DNA of 20,672 bases from Anaerolineae bacterium (lineage in GTDB: Bacteria; Chloroflexota; Anaerolineae; JAAYZQ01). Where the stretch lies: the NCBI GenBank assembly GCA_016929795.1, contig JAFGIA010000200.1:1-20672 (forward strand), read 5' to 3'. The position numbers and the translations under genes were made by a program. Positions 1-6,866 of this stretch are shown here, piece by piece. Position 1 is the first letter of the stretch; the number at the start of each line of letters is the position of its first letter. The notes under the pieces are model-generated. The model was not told the origin of the DNA. It saw only the letters and a list, made by a program, of their open reading frames with translations, and made no database searches.

Positions 1-192
1 GTCACCGACGCCGGCTTTCGCATCGCCGAGGTGCCGGTGCACCACTACCACCGTGCCTACGGCAAGAGCCAGTTTTTCAACTTTCGCCGCATCTGGCGCA
101 CGGGTAAGCAGTTGTGGGCCTTGTGGTGGGCTCTGCGCTGGCCCCAGCTCACCGGCCGGGACCACCGGCAAGAGGTCGATCATGGGGGGTAA
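1..192 (+). CDS. GT2 family glycosyltransferase, C-terminal fragment
   Basis: Frame 1 is open from the window edge to a TAA at 190-192, giving 63 visible residues; the N-terminal catalytic domain lies outside. The visible part reads EVPVHHYHRAYGKSQFFNFR followed by a Trp-rich basic tail. This resembles the segment just after the catalytic domain in dolichol-phosphate-mannose-synthase-like GT2 enzymes, which transfer a sugar from a nucleotide sugar at the cytoplasmic membrane face. No C-terminal transmembrane segment is visible, so this looks like the soluble, membrane-associated type. Its last 11 bases overlap the start of the following epimerase gene, which implies one operon with translational coupling. 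Donor and acceptor cannot be told from this fragment. Confidence 0.72.
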   Translation, partial: VTDAGFRIAEVPVHHYHRAYGKSQFFNFRRIWRTGKQLWALWWALRWPQLTGRDHRQEVDHGG

Positions 193-1210
193 CTCTTTCG
201 ATGCCGCATGCTGCGAGCCCGACTATGCCTGCCTGTTCGGCGGCAAAAAAGTGCTGATCACCGGTGGGCTGGGCTTTATCGGCTCTACCCTGGCCCACAG
301 GCTGGTCGGACTCGGCGCCCAGGTGCTGATCGTCGACTCGCTCATCCCTGCCTACGGCGGCAACCTCTTCAACGTCGCCGGCATCGAGGACCGGGTCCGG
401 ATCAACATCGCCGACGTGCGCGACAGGACAAGCATGGACTACCTCGTGCAGGGCCAGGATTACCTCTTTAACCTGGCCGGCCAGACCAGCCATCTCGACA
501 GCATGGTCGACCCCTTTACCGACCTGGAGATCAACTGCCGCAGCCAGCTCTCCATCCTCGAGTCGTGCCGCTACAACAACCCCGAGGTGAAGGTCATTTT
601 CGCCAGCACGCGCCAGATCTATGGCGTGCCCGATTACCTGCCCGTCGACGAGCGGCACCTGCTCCACCCCACCGACGTCAACGGCATCAACAAGATGGCC
701 GGCGAGTGGTACCACATCGTCTACAACGACGTATACGGCGTGCGTGGCGCCTCGCTGCGCCTGACCAACACCTTCGGGCCGCGCATGCGCTGCCGCGACG
801 CCCGCCAGACCTTTCTCGGACTGTGGCTGCGCCTGGCCGTGGAGGGCCAGGAGCTGGCGATCTATGGCGACGGCCGCCAGGTGCGTGACTTTAACTATGT
901 CGACGACGTCGTCGACGCGCTCCTCTGCGTGGCAGGCGACGACGACGCCTGCGGGCACGTGTACAACCTCGGCGGCGACGAGCCGATCAACCTGCTCCGC
1001 CTGGCCCAGATCGTCGTCGATCTCGCCGGCAAGGGCAGCTACCGCCTCGTCCCCTGGCCCGACGACCGCAAGCGGATCGACATCGGCGACTACTATGGCG
1101 ACTATCGCAAGATCCGCAGCAAGCTCAACTGGCGGCCGCGCGTGTCGTTGGAAGAGGGATTGCGCCGCACGCTGGCGTATTATGAGCAGTTTAGGGAGCA
1201 CTACTGGTGA
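182..1210 (+). CDS. NAD-dependent epimerase/dehydratase (extended SDR), YxxxK-variant
   Basis: This is a 342-residue extended short-chain dehydrogenase/reductase acting on nucleotide sugars. The N-terminal Rossmann motif is VLITGGLGFIGS with glycines at 28, 31 and 34. STRQIYG follows, then a C-terminal half with LTNTFGPRMR, RDFNYVDDVVDAL and YNLGGDEPINL, typical of UDP-glucose 4-epimerase or 4,6-dehydratase-like proteins. The ATG at 182 was chosen because AGAGG lies 8-10 bases upstream and the Rossmann fold starts about 22 residues in; in-frame codons further upstream lie inside the previous gene. The usual YxxxK catalytic pair reads N167-G-I-N-K171, so the tyrosine is asparagine. The stop overlaps the next gene's GTG by 4 bases. 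The exact reaction (epimerisation, dehydration or decarboxylation) cannot be decided. Confidence 0.88.
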   Translation: MGGNSFDAACCEPDYACLFGGKKVLITGGLGFIGSTLAHRLVGLGAQVLIVDSLIPAYGGNLFNVAGIEDRVRINIADVRDRTSMDYLVQGQDYLFNLAGQTSHLDSMVDPFTDLEINCRSQLSILESCRYNNPEVKVIFASTRQIYGVPDYLPVDERHLLHPTDVNGINKMAGEWYHIVYNDVYGVRGASLRLTNTFGPRMRCRDARQTFLGLWLRLAVEGQELAIYGDGRQVRDFNYVDDVVDALLCVAGDDDACGHVYNLGGDEPINLLRLAQIVVDLAGKGSYRLVPWPDDRKRIDIGDYYGDYRKIRSKLNWRPRVSLEEGLRRTLAYYEQFREHYW

Positions 1211-2322
1211 CAATAGACCGCATTCCCCTGGCCGACCTGCAACGCGAATACAATGCGCTCCGCCCCGAGATCGACGCGGCGGTGGGGCGGGTGTTGGCGC
1301 GCGGGTGGTTCGTGTTAGGGGAGGAAGGGGAGGCATTCGAGCAGGCGTGGGCGGCGTACTGCGGCGTGGCGTGGGCGGTGGGGGTGGGCAACGGCACGGA
1401 TGCGATTGAGCTGGCCCTGCGCGCGGCAGGCATCGGGGGGGGCGACGAGGTGATCGTGCCGGCGCTGACGGCAACATTCACGGCGCTGGCCGTGTCGGCC
1501 GCAGGGGCCACCCCCGTGCCCGCCGACGTGGACCCGCAGCGCTTCACCCTCGCTCCGGCGGCGTTCGAGGCAGCTATCACCCCCCGCACCGCCGCCGTGG
1601 TACCGGTTCACCTCTATGGCTGTCCGGCCGAGATGGAGCCCATTCTGGCCATTGCCCGCCAGCACCGGCTCTTTGTGCTGGAGGATGCGGCCCAGGCGCA
1701 CGGTGCCCGCTATCGCGGCCAGCGCGTGGGCGGCCTGGCCGATGCGGCTGCCTTCAGTTTTTACCCGAGCAAGAACCTGGGGGCCTATGGCGACGCCGGC
1801 GCGGTGGTGACCGGCGACGCCGACCTGGCAGAGCGGGTGCGCATGCTGCGCCACGGCGGCCAGCGTACCACCTACCAACACGAGATCATGGGCACCAACA
1901 GCCGGCTGGACGAGATCCAGGCAGCGATCCTGCGCGCCAAGCTTGGCCACCTCGACGCGTGGAACGCGCGGCGGCGCGCCATCGCCCAGCGCTACGCGGC
2001 CGGCCTGGCCAGCCTGCCGGGCCTCGCTCTGCCCTCCGTGCCTGCAGAGGTAGAGCACGTGTTTCACCTCTACGTGGTGCGCACACCCCAGCGGGACGCG
2101 CTGGGATCGTTCCTCGCACAGCGTGGCATCACGGCGGGGGTGCACTATCCGCGCGCCGTGCACGAACAGGGCGCCTACGCACACCTCGGCTGCGCCGCCG
2201 GCTCCTGCCCGCATGCGGAGGCCGCCGCGCGCGAGGTCCTATCCCTCCCCATCTTTCCTCACCTGGCCGATGCACAAGTCGATCTCGTCGTCGACGCAGT
2301 ACAGGCCTTCTTTGCGCGGTAG
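1207..2322 (+). CDS. DegT/DnrJ/EryC1-type PLP sugar aminotransferase
   Basis: This 371-residue fold-type I PLP enzyme transfers an amino group, usually from glutamate, onto a keto nucleotide sugar. Visible landmarks are VGNGTDAIELALRAAGIGGG near the N-terminus, PVHLYGCPAEMEPI, the LEDAAQAHGA segment whose Asp pairs with the pyridine nitrogen, FYPSKNLGAYGD with the Schiff-base lysine K189, and NSRLDEIQAAIL. Translation starts at GTG 1207, inside the stop region of the epimerase (GTGA overlap), with AGGGAG at 1193-1198 as ribosome binding site. Together with the epimerase it would make an amino sugar. Codon choice shifts at about 1480-1500: the first 280 bases use mostly gcg, acg and ggg, the rest mostly gcc, acc and ccc. 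Family assignment is firm; the keto-sugar substrate is unknown. Confidence 0.93.
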   Translation: MTIDRIPLADLQREYNALRPEIDAAVGRVLARGWFVLGEEGEAFEQAWAAYCGVAWAVGVGNGTDAIELALRAAGIGGGDEVIVPALTATFTALAVSAAGATPVPADVDPQRFTLAPAAFEAAITPRTAAVVPVHLYGCPAEMEPILAIARQHRLFVLEDAAQAHGARYRGQRVGGLADAAAFSFYPSKNLGAYGDAGAVVTGDADLAERVRMLRHGGQRTTYQHEIMGTNSRLDEIQAAILRAKLGHLDAWNARRRAIAQRYAAGLASLPGLALPSVPAEVEHVFHLYVVRTPQRDALGSFLAQRGITAGVHYPRAVHEQGAYAHLGCAAGSCPHAEAAAREVLSLPIFPHLADAQVDLVVDAVQAFFAR

Positions 2323-2433
2323 AGTGTCACCCGGCGGCACGTGACATAGCCAATCCATCGCTGGCACCGGCGCCGCCCGGCGCATCGGAAACAACCGTCC
2401 GTATGTGCCCATCCTTGTTCATGTCCTTCGATT
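2323..2433 (+). other. Intergenic stretch with two GC-rich hairpins
   Basis: This lies between the aminotransferase stop and the downstream promoter. TGTCAC (2325-2330) pairs with GTGACA (2341-2346) across a 10-base loop, and GCGCC (2370-2374) pairs with GGCGC (2379-2383) across GCCC. Neither is followed by a T run, so they are weak candidates for an intrinsic terminator of the first operon. They might instead stabilise a 3' end. No gene is seen here. Confidence 0.35.
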
Positions 2434-2462
2434 TTGACAGGAAATGTCTTTTCGAGTACACT
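2434..2462 (+). promoter_or_regulatory. Sigma70-type promoter TTGACA-N17-TACACT
   Basis: TTGACA at 2434-2439 is a perfect -35 box. After exactly 17 bases, TACACT at 2457-2462 matches four of six bases of the TATAAT -10 consensus. The expected transcription start is near 2469, giving a leader of roughly 50 bases before the PDZ gene at 2522. It would drive the PDZ-glycosyltransferase-permease-phosphodiesterase unit. The same two hexamers with the same spacing occur on the minus strand at 19370-19398. Confidence 0.75.
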
Positions 2463-2509
2463 AACCGGGCCGCCAAAGAAGACGGAGAAGGATCAGCATC
2501 CAATTCATT

Positions 2510-2515
2510 GGGAGG
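2510..2515 (+). promoter_or_regulatory. Ribosome binding site of the PDZ protein gene
   Basis: GGGAGG ends 6 bases before the ATG at 2522. It fixes that start and rules out internal methionines. Confidence 0.75.
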
Positions 2516-2521
2516 CATCGG

Positions 2522-3055
2522 ATGGAAGACAGGCAACGAGTGTACACCGTGATGGCGGTTGTCGCCGTCGTCGCCATTGTGTTGAGTTGTATGGTGGGCG
2601 CAGCCGCAGGCGCGCTCGCCGGCCTGGTCGTGGGCCGGGATCAGGGCCGGGCGGCAGCGGAGCGAGCCGTCGTGCGCGAGCGCCAGTTCCAGGCACTCCC
2701 GGAAGTGGTGCCTGTGCCGCTGCCCGAAGAGCGCGAGCTGATGCCACGCTTCGATCTAGAGGGCGCGATGGTCCTTGAAGTCGTCGCCGGCACACCCGCC
2801 CAAGAGGCAGGGCTGCGCGCAGGAGATCTGATCGTCGCCCTGGATCGGACCCCTATCAACGCACTGCACGACTTGGCCGACGTGTTGGCCCAGTATGAGC
2901 CAGGCGACCGCGTGACCCTCGGCGTACAGCGGGGGGGCGAGACGATGACACTGCGCCTCGTCCTCGGCGAGCACCCCACCCAACGAGGCCGGCCATACCT
3001 TGGCATCCGGTACCAGATGAGCCCGGGTCTCAACCTCGATCAACCGCAGGAATAG
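2522..3055 (+). CDS. Membrane-anchored PDZ-domain protein without a protease domain
   Basis: The product has 177 residues. Residues about 8-38 form a long hydrophobic, Ala/Val-rich segment (VYTVMAVVAVVAIVLSCMVG onward), read as one N-terminal membrane anchor or an uncleaved signal. A charged linker follows (about 39-75). A single PDZ domain (about 76-150) has GAMVLEVVAGTPAQEAGLRA, GDLIVALDRTPI and a C-terminal strand pair ending in LRLVLGEHP, like the PDZ part of HtrA/DegP/CtpA proteases. No trypsin-like or S41 protease domain is present. The domain probably lies outside the membrane and binds a peptide or partner protein. The gene has its own promoter and a good ribosome binding site, and is followed after 3 bases by a glycosyltransferase, so it opens the unit. 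A scaffold or sensor role is only a guess. Confidence 0.8.
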   Translation: MEDRQRVYTVMAVVAVVAIVLSCMVGAAAGALAGLVVGRDQGRAAAERAVVRERQFQALPEVVPVPLPEERELMPRFDLEGAMVLEVVAGTPAQEAGLRAGDLIVALDRTPINALHDLADVLAQYEPGDRVTLGVQRGGETMTLRLVLGEHPTQRGRPYLGIRYQMSPGLNLDQPQE

Positions 3056-3058
3056 AGG

Positions 3059-4324
3059 TTGCATACGAGGGGGATCGAGGAAACGAACGCGCATATGATG
3101 GATCGTGTAAAAGCGGAGGGGCAGGGGTACAAGATCTTGATGATCGCCCCCACCTCCTTTTTTTCCGACTATGGCTGCTCGGTGCGCATCCTCGAGGAGG
3201 CCCGGGTGCTGCAGCGCCTCGGACACGAGGTGACTGTGTGCACCTATCGCAATGGGCAGGATGTGCCCGGATTGACGATCCGGCGCACGCCAGGCATTCC
3301 TTTTCGCGAGCACTATGAAGTCGGCTCGTCGCCTCACAAAATCGGTTTTGACTTTTTGCTCCTTTTCACCGTGTTGGTCGCAGCGCTGCGACGCAGGCCA
3401 GACGTCATTCACGCACACATGCACGAAGGGGCATTGATCGGGCTGATTGTGGGCGGCTTGCTTCGCCTTCCGATGGTCTTTGATTTCCAGGGCAGCCTGA
3501 CGGGCGAGATGCTCGATCACAAATTCGTGCGCCGCGACAGCATCTTTTACAAGCCGCTGTGCTGGCTCGAGACGGTGATCGACCGCCTCTCGCCGGCGAT
3601 TGTCACCAGCTCGCGCAATGCGCAAAAGCTGCTCACCGATCAGTTTGGATGCAGCCCGGATAGGGTCGAGGCTGTGGCCGATTGTGTCGACCTGGAGGTT
3701 TTTTACCCGCCCCATCCCGACGAGCAGTCGATGCTCGACCGCGTGCGTGCCCAGCTTGGCATCCCGGCCCACCGGCGCACCGTCGTCTACCTCGGCTTGT
3801 TGGCCGATTACCAGGGCACCGATGCGCTGCTCCACGCCGCGGCGCAGCTTGTGCAGCGGTGGACCGACGTGCATTTTTTGATCATGGGATTTCCCGCCGT
3901 CGAGTATTACCAGGGCATGGCGCATGCGCTGGGCATCGCGGACCACGTCACCTTTACCGGCAAGGTCCCCTACGGTCGCGCCCGTGACTATTTGGTGCTC
4001 GGCGACGTAGCCGTGGCGCCCAAGATGTCGGCCACGGAGGGCAGTGGCAAGATTTTGAATTACATGGCTCTCGGCTTGCCCACGGTCGCCTTTGATACCC
4101 CTGTCAGCCGCGAGTATCTGGGAGAGCAGGGCTTTTATGCACAGCCTGGCGATTCCACCTCGTTAGCCGATGCCCTCCACACAGCACTCTCCCGTGCCGA
4201 CAGCGCGCAACGCGGCGCGGCGCTCAGGCACATGGCCGTCGAGCGCTACAGGTGGGAGTGCGCGGCGCAGACGATCCTGCACACGTACGACCGAGTTTGC
4301 CAGCAGCAGCCAGTCGTGCTATAA
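3059..4324 (+). CDS. GT4 family glycosyltransferase
   Basis: This retaining GT-B glycosyltransferase has 421 residues. The N-terminal half begins YKILMIAPTSFFSDYGCSVR (from about residue 24) and contains RPDVIHAHMHEG. The C-terminal half has RTVVYLGLLADYQGTDALLH, FTGKVPYGRARDYL and the donor-binding stretch EGSGKILNYMALGLPTVAFD. The second glutamate of the usual EX7E signature aligns with N334. The start is taken as TTG 3059, with AGG at 3048-3050 eight bases upstream; ATG 3095 is an alternative whose GAGG lies 14 bases away. The catalytic fold is intact either way. It would transfer a sugar to a lipid-linked glycan on the cytoplasmic side. The stop overlaps the next gene's ATG (TAATG). Confidence 0.87.
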   Translation: MHTRGIEETNAHMMDRVKAEGQGYKILMIAPTSFFSDYGCSVRILEEARVLQRLGHEVTVCTYRNGQDVPGLTIRRTPGIPFREHYEVGSSPHKIGFDFLLLFTVLVAALRRRPDVIHAHMHEGALIGLIVGGLLRLPMVFDFQGSLTGEMLDHKFVRRDSIFYKPLCWLETVIDRLSPAIVTSSRNAQKLLTDQFGCSPDRVEAVADCVDLEVFYPPHPDEQSMLDRVRAQLGIPAHRRTVVYLGLLADYQGTDALLHAAAQLVQRWTDVHFLIMGFPAVEYYQGMAHALGIADHVTFTGKVPYGRARDYLVLGDVAVAPKMSATEGSGKILNYMALGLPTVAFDTPVSREYLGEQGFYAQPGDSTSLADALHTALSRADSAQRGAALRHMAVERYRWECAAQTILHTYDRVCQQQPVVL

Positions 4325-5169
4325 TGCGCCGTCTGTCCTTTCGTCGACAGACGCAACTGCCCATGATCGTGCGCATTAGGGAACTCTATCTCTACCGGGA
4401 GCTGATCAAGAACCTGGTCATCCGTGACCTGAAGGTTCGCTACAAGAACTCGGTGTTGGGCGTGCTCTGGTCATTGCTTAACCCGCTGGCCATGACGCTC
4501 GTCTTTACCGTTGTCTTTACCGTCATGCTCCCCCAGGACATTGACGATTTTCCCGCCTTCTTTTTGTGTGGGTTTTTGCCCTGGAGCTTTACCCTCTCCT
4601 CTGTCACCGGCGCGACAGGCGCGATTGTGGACAATGCTCCACTGATCAAAAAGGTCTATTTCCCGCGTGAAGTGCTGCCGATCGCAGAGGTGATGTCGAA
4701 CCTCGTGAATTTGATGTTGGCCTTTGTGGTGCTCTTTGTCGTGCTCAGGATATCGGGCCGGCCGCTGACCCCTGTAGTGTTGATGCTGCCGCTGATCATC
4801 TTTGCCCAGGTGCTCTTTGTGACCGGGTTATCGCTTTTGCTCGCCACCGCCAATGTCTTTTACCGCGATACGAAGCACATTGTCGAGATCGTCATGACTG
4901 CCTGGTTTTTCTTGACGCCGGTCTTTTATCCGATTCGCGCCTTGCCCGACAGTGCCAACATCCTGGGCATCCCCCTGGATATCGAGCTGTGGGCACGCCG
5001 GCTGAACCCGATGGCCTCACTCATTGCTTCCTACCGTGATGTGCTCTACTGGGGCTCGCCAACCGGGTTCGACTTTTTCTTGCGCACGCTGGCGACGTGT
5101 GTGTTGGTGTTGCTCATCGGTTACCTTGTGTTTTGCCGGTTTAGCTCGGCATTTGGCGAGGAAGCGTAG
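4324..5169 (+). CDS. ABC-2 type polysaccharide export permease (Wzm/TagG-like)
   Basis: This 281-residue integral membrane protein has about six hydrophobic helices. After a short N-terminal amphipathic stretch comes RDLKVRYKNSVLGVLWSLLN, then LIKKVYFPREVLPIAEV between helices 2 and 3, and NVFYRDTKHIVEIVMTAWFF, all hallmarks of the ABC-2 permeases that export O-antigen, teichoic acid or capsule. ATG 4324 is preferred because it overlaps the glycosyltransferase stop; ATG 4363 is possible and would shorten the N-terminus by 13 residues. Such permeases normally sit beside a Wzt/TagH ATPase, but none is encoded in this window, so the ATP-hydrolysing subunit must lie elsewhere. The product probably moves a lipid-linked glycan across the inner membrane. 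Confidence 0.9.
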   Translation: MRRLSFRRQTQLPMIVRIRELYLYRELIKNLVIRDLKVRYKNSVLGVLWSLLNPLAMTLVFTVVFTVMLPQDIDDFPAFFLCGFLPWSFTLSSVTGATGAIVDNAPLIKKVYFPREVLPIAEVMSNLVNLMLAFVVLFVVLRISGRPLTPVVLMLPLIIFAQVLFVTGLSLLLATANVFYRDTKHIVEIVMTAWFFLTPVFYPIRALPDSANILGIPLDIELWARRLNPMASLIASYRDVLYWGSPTGFDFFLRTLATCVLVLLIGYLVFCRFSSAFGEEA

Positions 5170-5201
5170 CCAGGGCCAATTTGAGGGGAACGATTTCCAT
5201 C

Positions 5202-6866
5202 ATGCATCAGGCACACAAGATCATGATCATCGGCCTCGACGGAGTCCCATTGGGGTTGATTCGGCGCTGGGCAGATGGGGGCTACCTGCCCAACCTCAAG
5301 CGTCTCGTCGACACAGGGGTCGTGAGCGAGCTGCGCTCGACGATCCCTCCGACGTCCGGCCCTTCCTGGTCCTCCTTTGTGACCGGCATGAACCCGGGCA
5401 AGACGGGGATCTATGATTTTCTCTACCGGCGCGACGGCACGTATCACTTTCCGCCGGTGAACGCTTCCCGGCGCGGCGGCACGACAGTGTGGCGCTACTT
5501 GAGTGATGCCGGCTATCGTGTCGGGGTGCTCAACCTGCCGATGTCGTACCCGGTAGAGCCGGTCAACGGCTTTATGGTGAGCGGCTGGATGACGCCCTAT
5601 AATGCCGACGACTATATTCACCCACCGCACCTGGGAGACGATCTGGCACGCGAGATCGGCGACTATCGCATCTATCCCACCGAAACATTCGCGGAAAGCC
5701 GGCGCGATAGCTTCCTCCAGGCCAGCTACGACCTGCTCGACATGCGGACGCGCACGGCCCTCTATCTCGCCACGTCGCAGCCGTGGGATCTGTTCATGAC
5801 CGTCTTTTTCGACACGGACCGCGTCCTCCACCAGTTGTGGCACTACTTTGACCCGGATCATCCCTGGCGCACAGATCGAGAGGACCGCGAGCCGTGGGTG
5901 CGCGCCTATTTCGAGCGCGTGGACGAGAGCATCGGCAAGCTGTTGGCGCTGGCCGGCGACGACACGCTGGTCATTGTCCTGTCGGACCACGGCATGGGGC
6001 GGGCCAACAACTTTATCGTGCTCAACAACTGGTTGCTCGACACGGGCATGTTACACCTGAAGGGCAGCGTGTGGACACGCCTGAAAGCGTTCGCCTTCCG
6101 GCGGGGTTTTACGCTGCGCAACGTGCACCAGTTGGCCGATCGCCTGGGGCTGGCGCAGCAGGCCGAGTATGTTGCCGGCTATTTTGTCGACCACCTGCTC
6201 AAGATGGCCTTTCTCTCCTTCCTCGACGTTGATTGGGGGCGGTCACGTGCCTACTCTTTTGGCCGCCACCTCGGCTCGATCTATTTGAACGTCAAGGGGC
6301 GCGAGCCGGAAGGGATCGTCGAGCCGGGTGCCGAGTACGAGGCGGTGCGTGCCGAGATCGAGCGCCTGGCGTACGAGTTCCGCGATCCACGCACTGGGCG
6401 CAAGCTGATCGGCGAGGTGCTGCGCCGCGAAGAGATCTACAGCGGCCCTTTCCTGGAGCAGGCACCTGACCTGATCCTGCGCCCAAGCGAGCCGTCCGAT
6501 ATCTTTTTTGGGCTGGCTGACTTTGGGCACAGAGAGACGGTGTCGACCGTCTACCGCTACTCGGGCATGCACCGCGACTTCGGGATGCTGATCCTGAACG
6601 GACCCGGTATCCGGCAGGGGGCCGCGCTCCATGATGCAGCGATCCATGATCTCGCCCCCACCATTCTGCACACCATGGGCCTGCCCGTGCCGCTGGATAT
6701 GGACGGCCGAGTATTGGCTGAGGGCTTTGAGCCGGATTATATGGAGTCTTTTCCTGTCCAGATGCGCGAGCCTGCTTTGTTTGAGAGCGGCCAGCAAAAG
6801 GATTATGACGAGGCAGGCGAAAAAGAGATCATGGACCGCCTGGAAGGCCTGGGTTACCTGGGATGA
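5202..6866 (+). CDS. NPP-like alkaline-phosphatase-superfamily phosphodiesterase, copy 1
   Basis: The product has 554 residues and resembles type I phosphodiesterase/nucleotide pyrophosphatase. Both metal sites look complete: D13 in IIGLDG, probable nucleophile S52 in PPTSGPSWSSFVTG, D206 and H210 in FFDTDRVLHQ, D262 and H263 in LSDHGMG, and H457 in YSGMHRDFG. These match in order and local spacing the seven ligands known from bacterial NPP. No signal peptide or membrane helix is seen, so it is probably cytosolic. The family hydrolyses or transfers phosphodiester groups; likely substrates here are nucleotide sugars, lipid-linked sugars or a glycan phosphate. ATG 5202 was chosen because the fold begins at once; GAGGGG lies 13 bases upstream, slightly far, and TTG 5181 is the alternative. 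It ends RLEGLGYLG and overlaps copy 2 by 4 bases. Confidence 0.86.
   Translation: MHQAHKIMIIGLDGVPLGLIRRWADGGYLPNLKRLVDTGVVSELRSTIPPTSGPSWSSFVTGMNPGKTGIYDFLYRRDGTYHFPPVNASRRGGTTVWRYLSDAGYRVGVLNLPMSYPVEPVNGFMVSGWMTPYNADDYIHPPHLGDDLAREIGDYRIYPTETFAESRRDSFLQASYDLLDMRTRTALYLATSQPWDLFMTVFFDTDRVLHQLWHYFDPDHPWRTDREDREPWVRAYFERVDESIGKLLALAGDDTLVIVLSDHGMGRANNFIVLNNWLLDTGMLHLKGSVWTRLKAFAFRRGFTLRNVHQLADRLGLAQQAEYVAGYFVDHLLKMAFLSFLDVDWGRSRAYSFGRHLGSIYLNVKGREPEGIVEPGAEYEAVRAEIERLAYEFRDPRTGRKLIGEVLRREEIYSGPFLEQAPDLILRPSEPSDIFFGLADFGHRETVSTVYRYSGMHRDFGMLILNGPGIRQGAALHDAAIHDLAPTILHTMGLPVPLDMDGRVLAEGFEPDYMESFPVQMREPALFESGQQKDYDEAGEKEIMDRLEGLGYLG

Noticed and set aside
149..1477. Long open frame of 442 codons on the minus strand
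   Set aside because: It lies opposite the epimerase and aminotransferase, both with clear family motifs. Long antisense frames are expected in GC-rich coding DNA, and its translation shows no recognisable domain.
2325..2383. Intrinsic terminator after the first aminotransferase
   Set aside because: Two hairpins exist but neither is followed by a T run, so they are listed only as structures.
2756..3946. Open frame of 396 codons on the minus strand
   Set aside because: It covers parts of two well-supported plus-strand genes (PDZ protein and GT4) and has no family signature.
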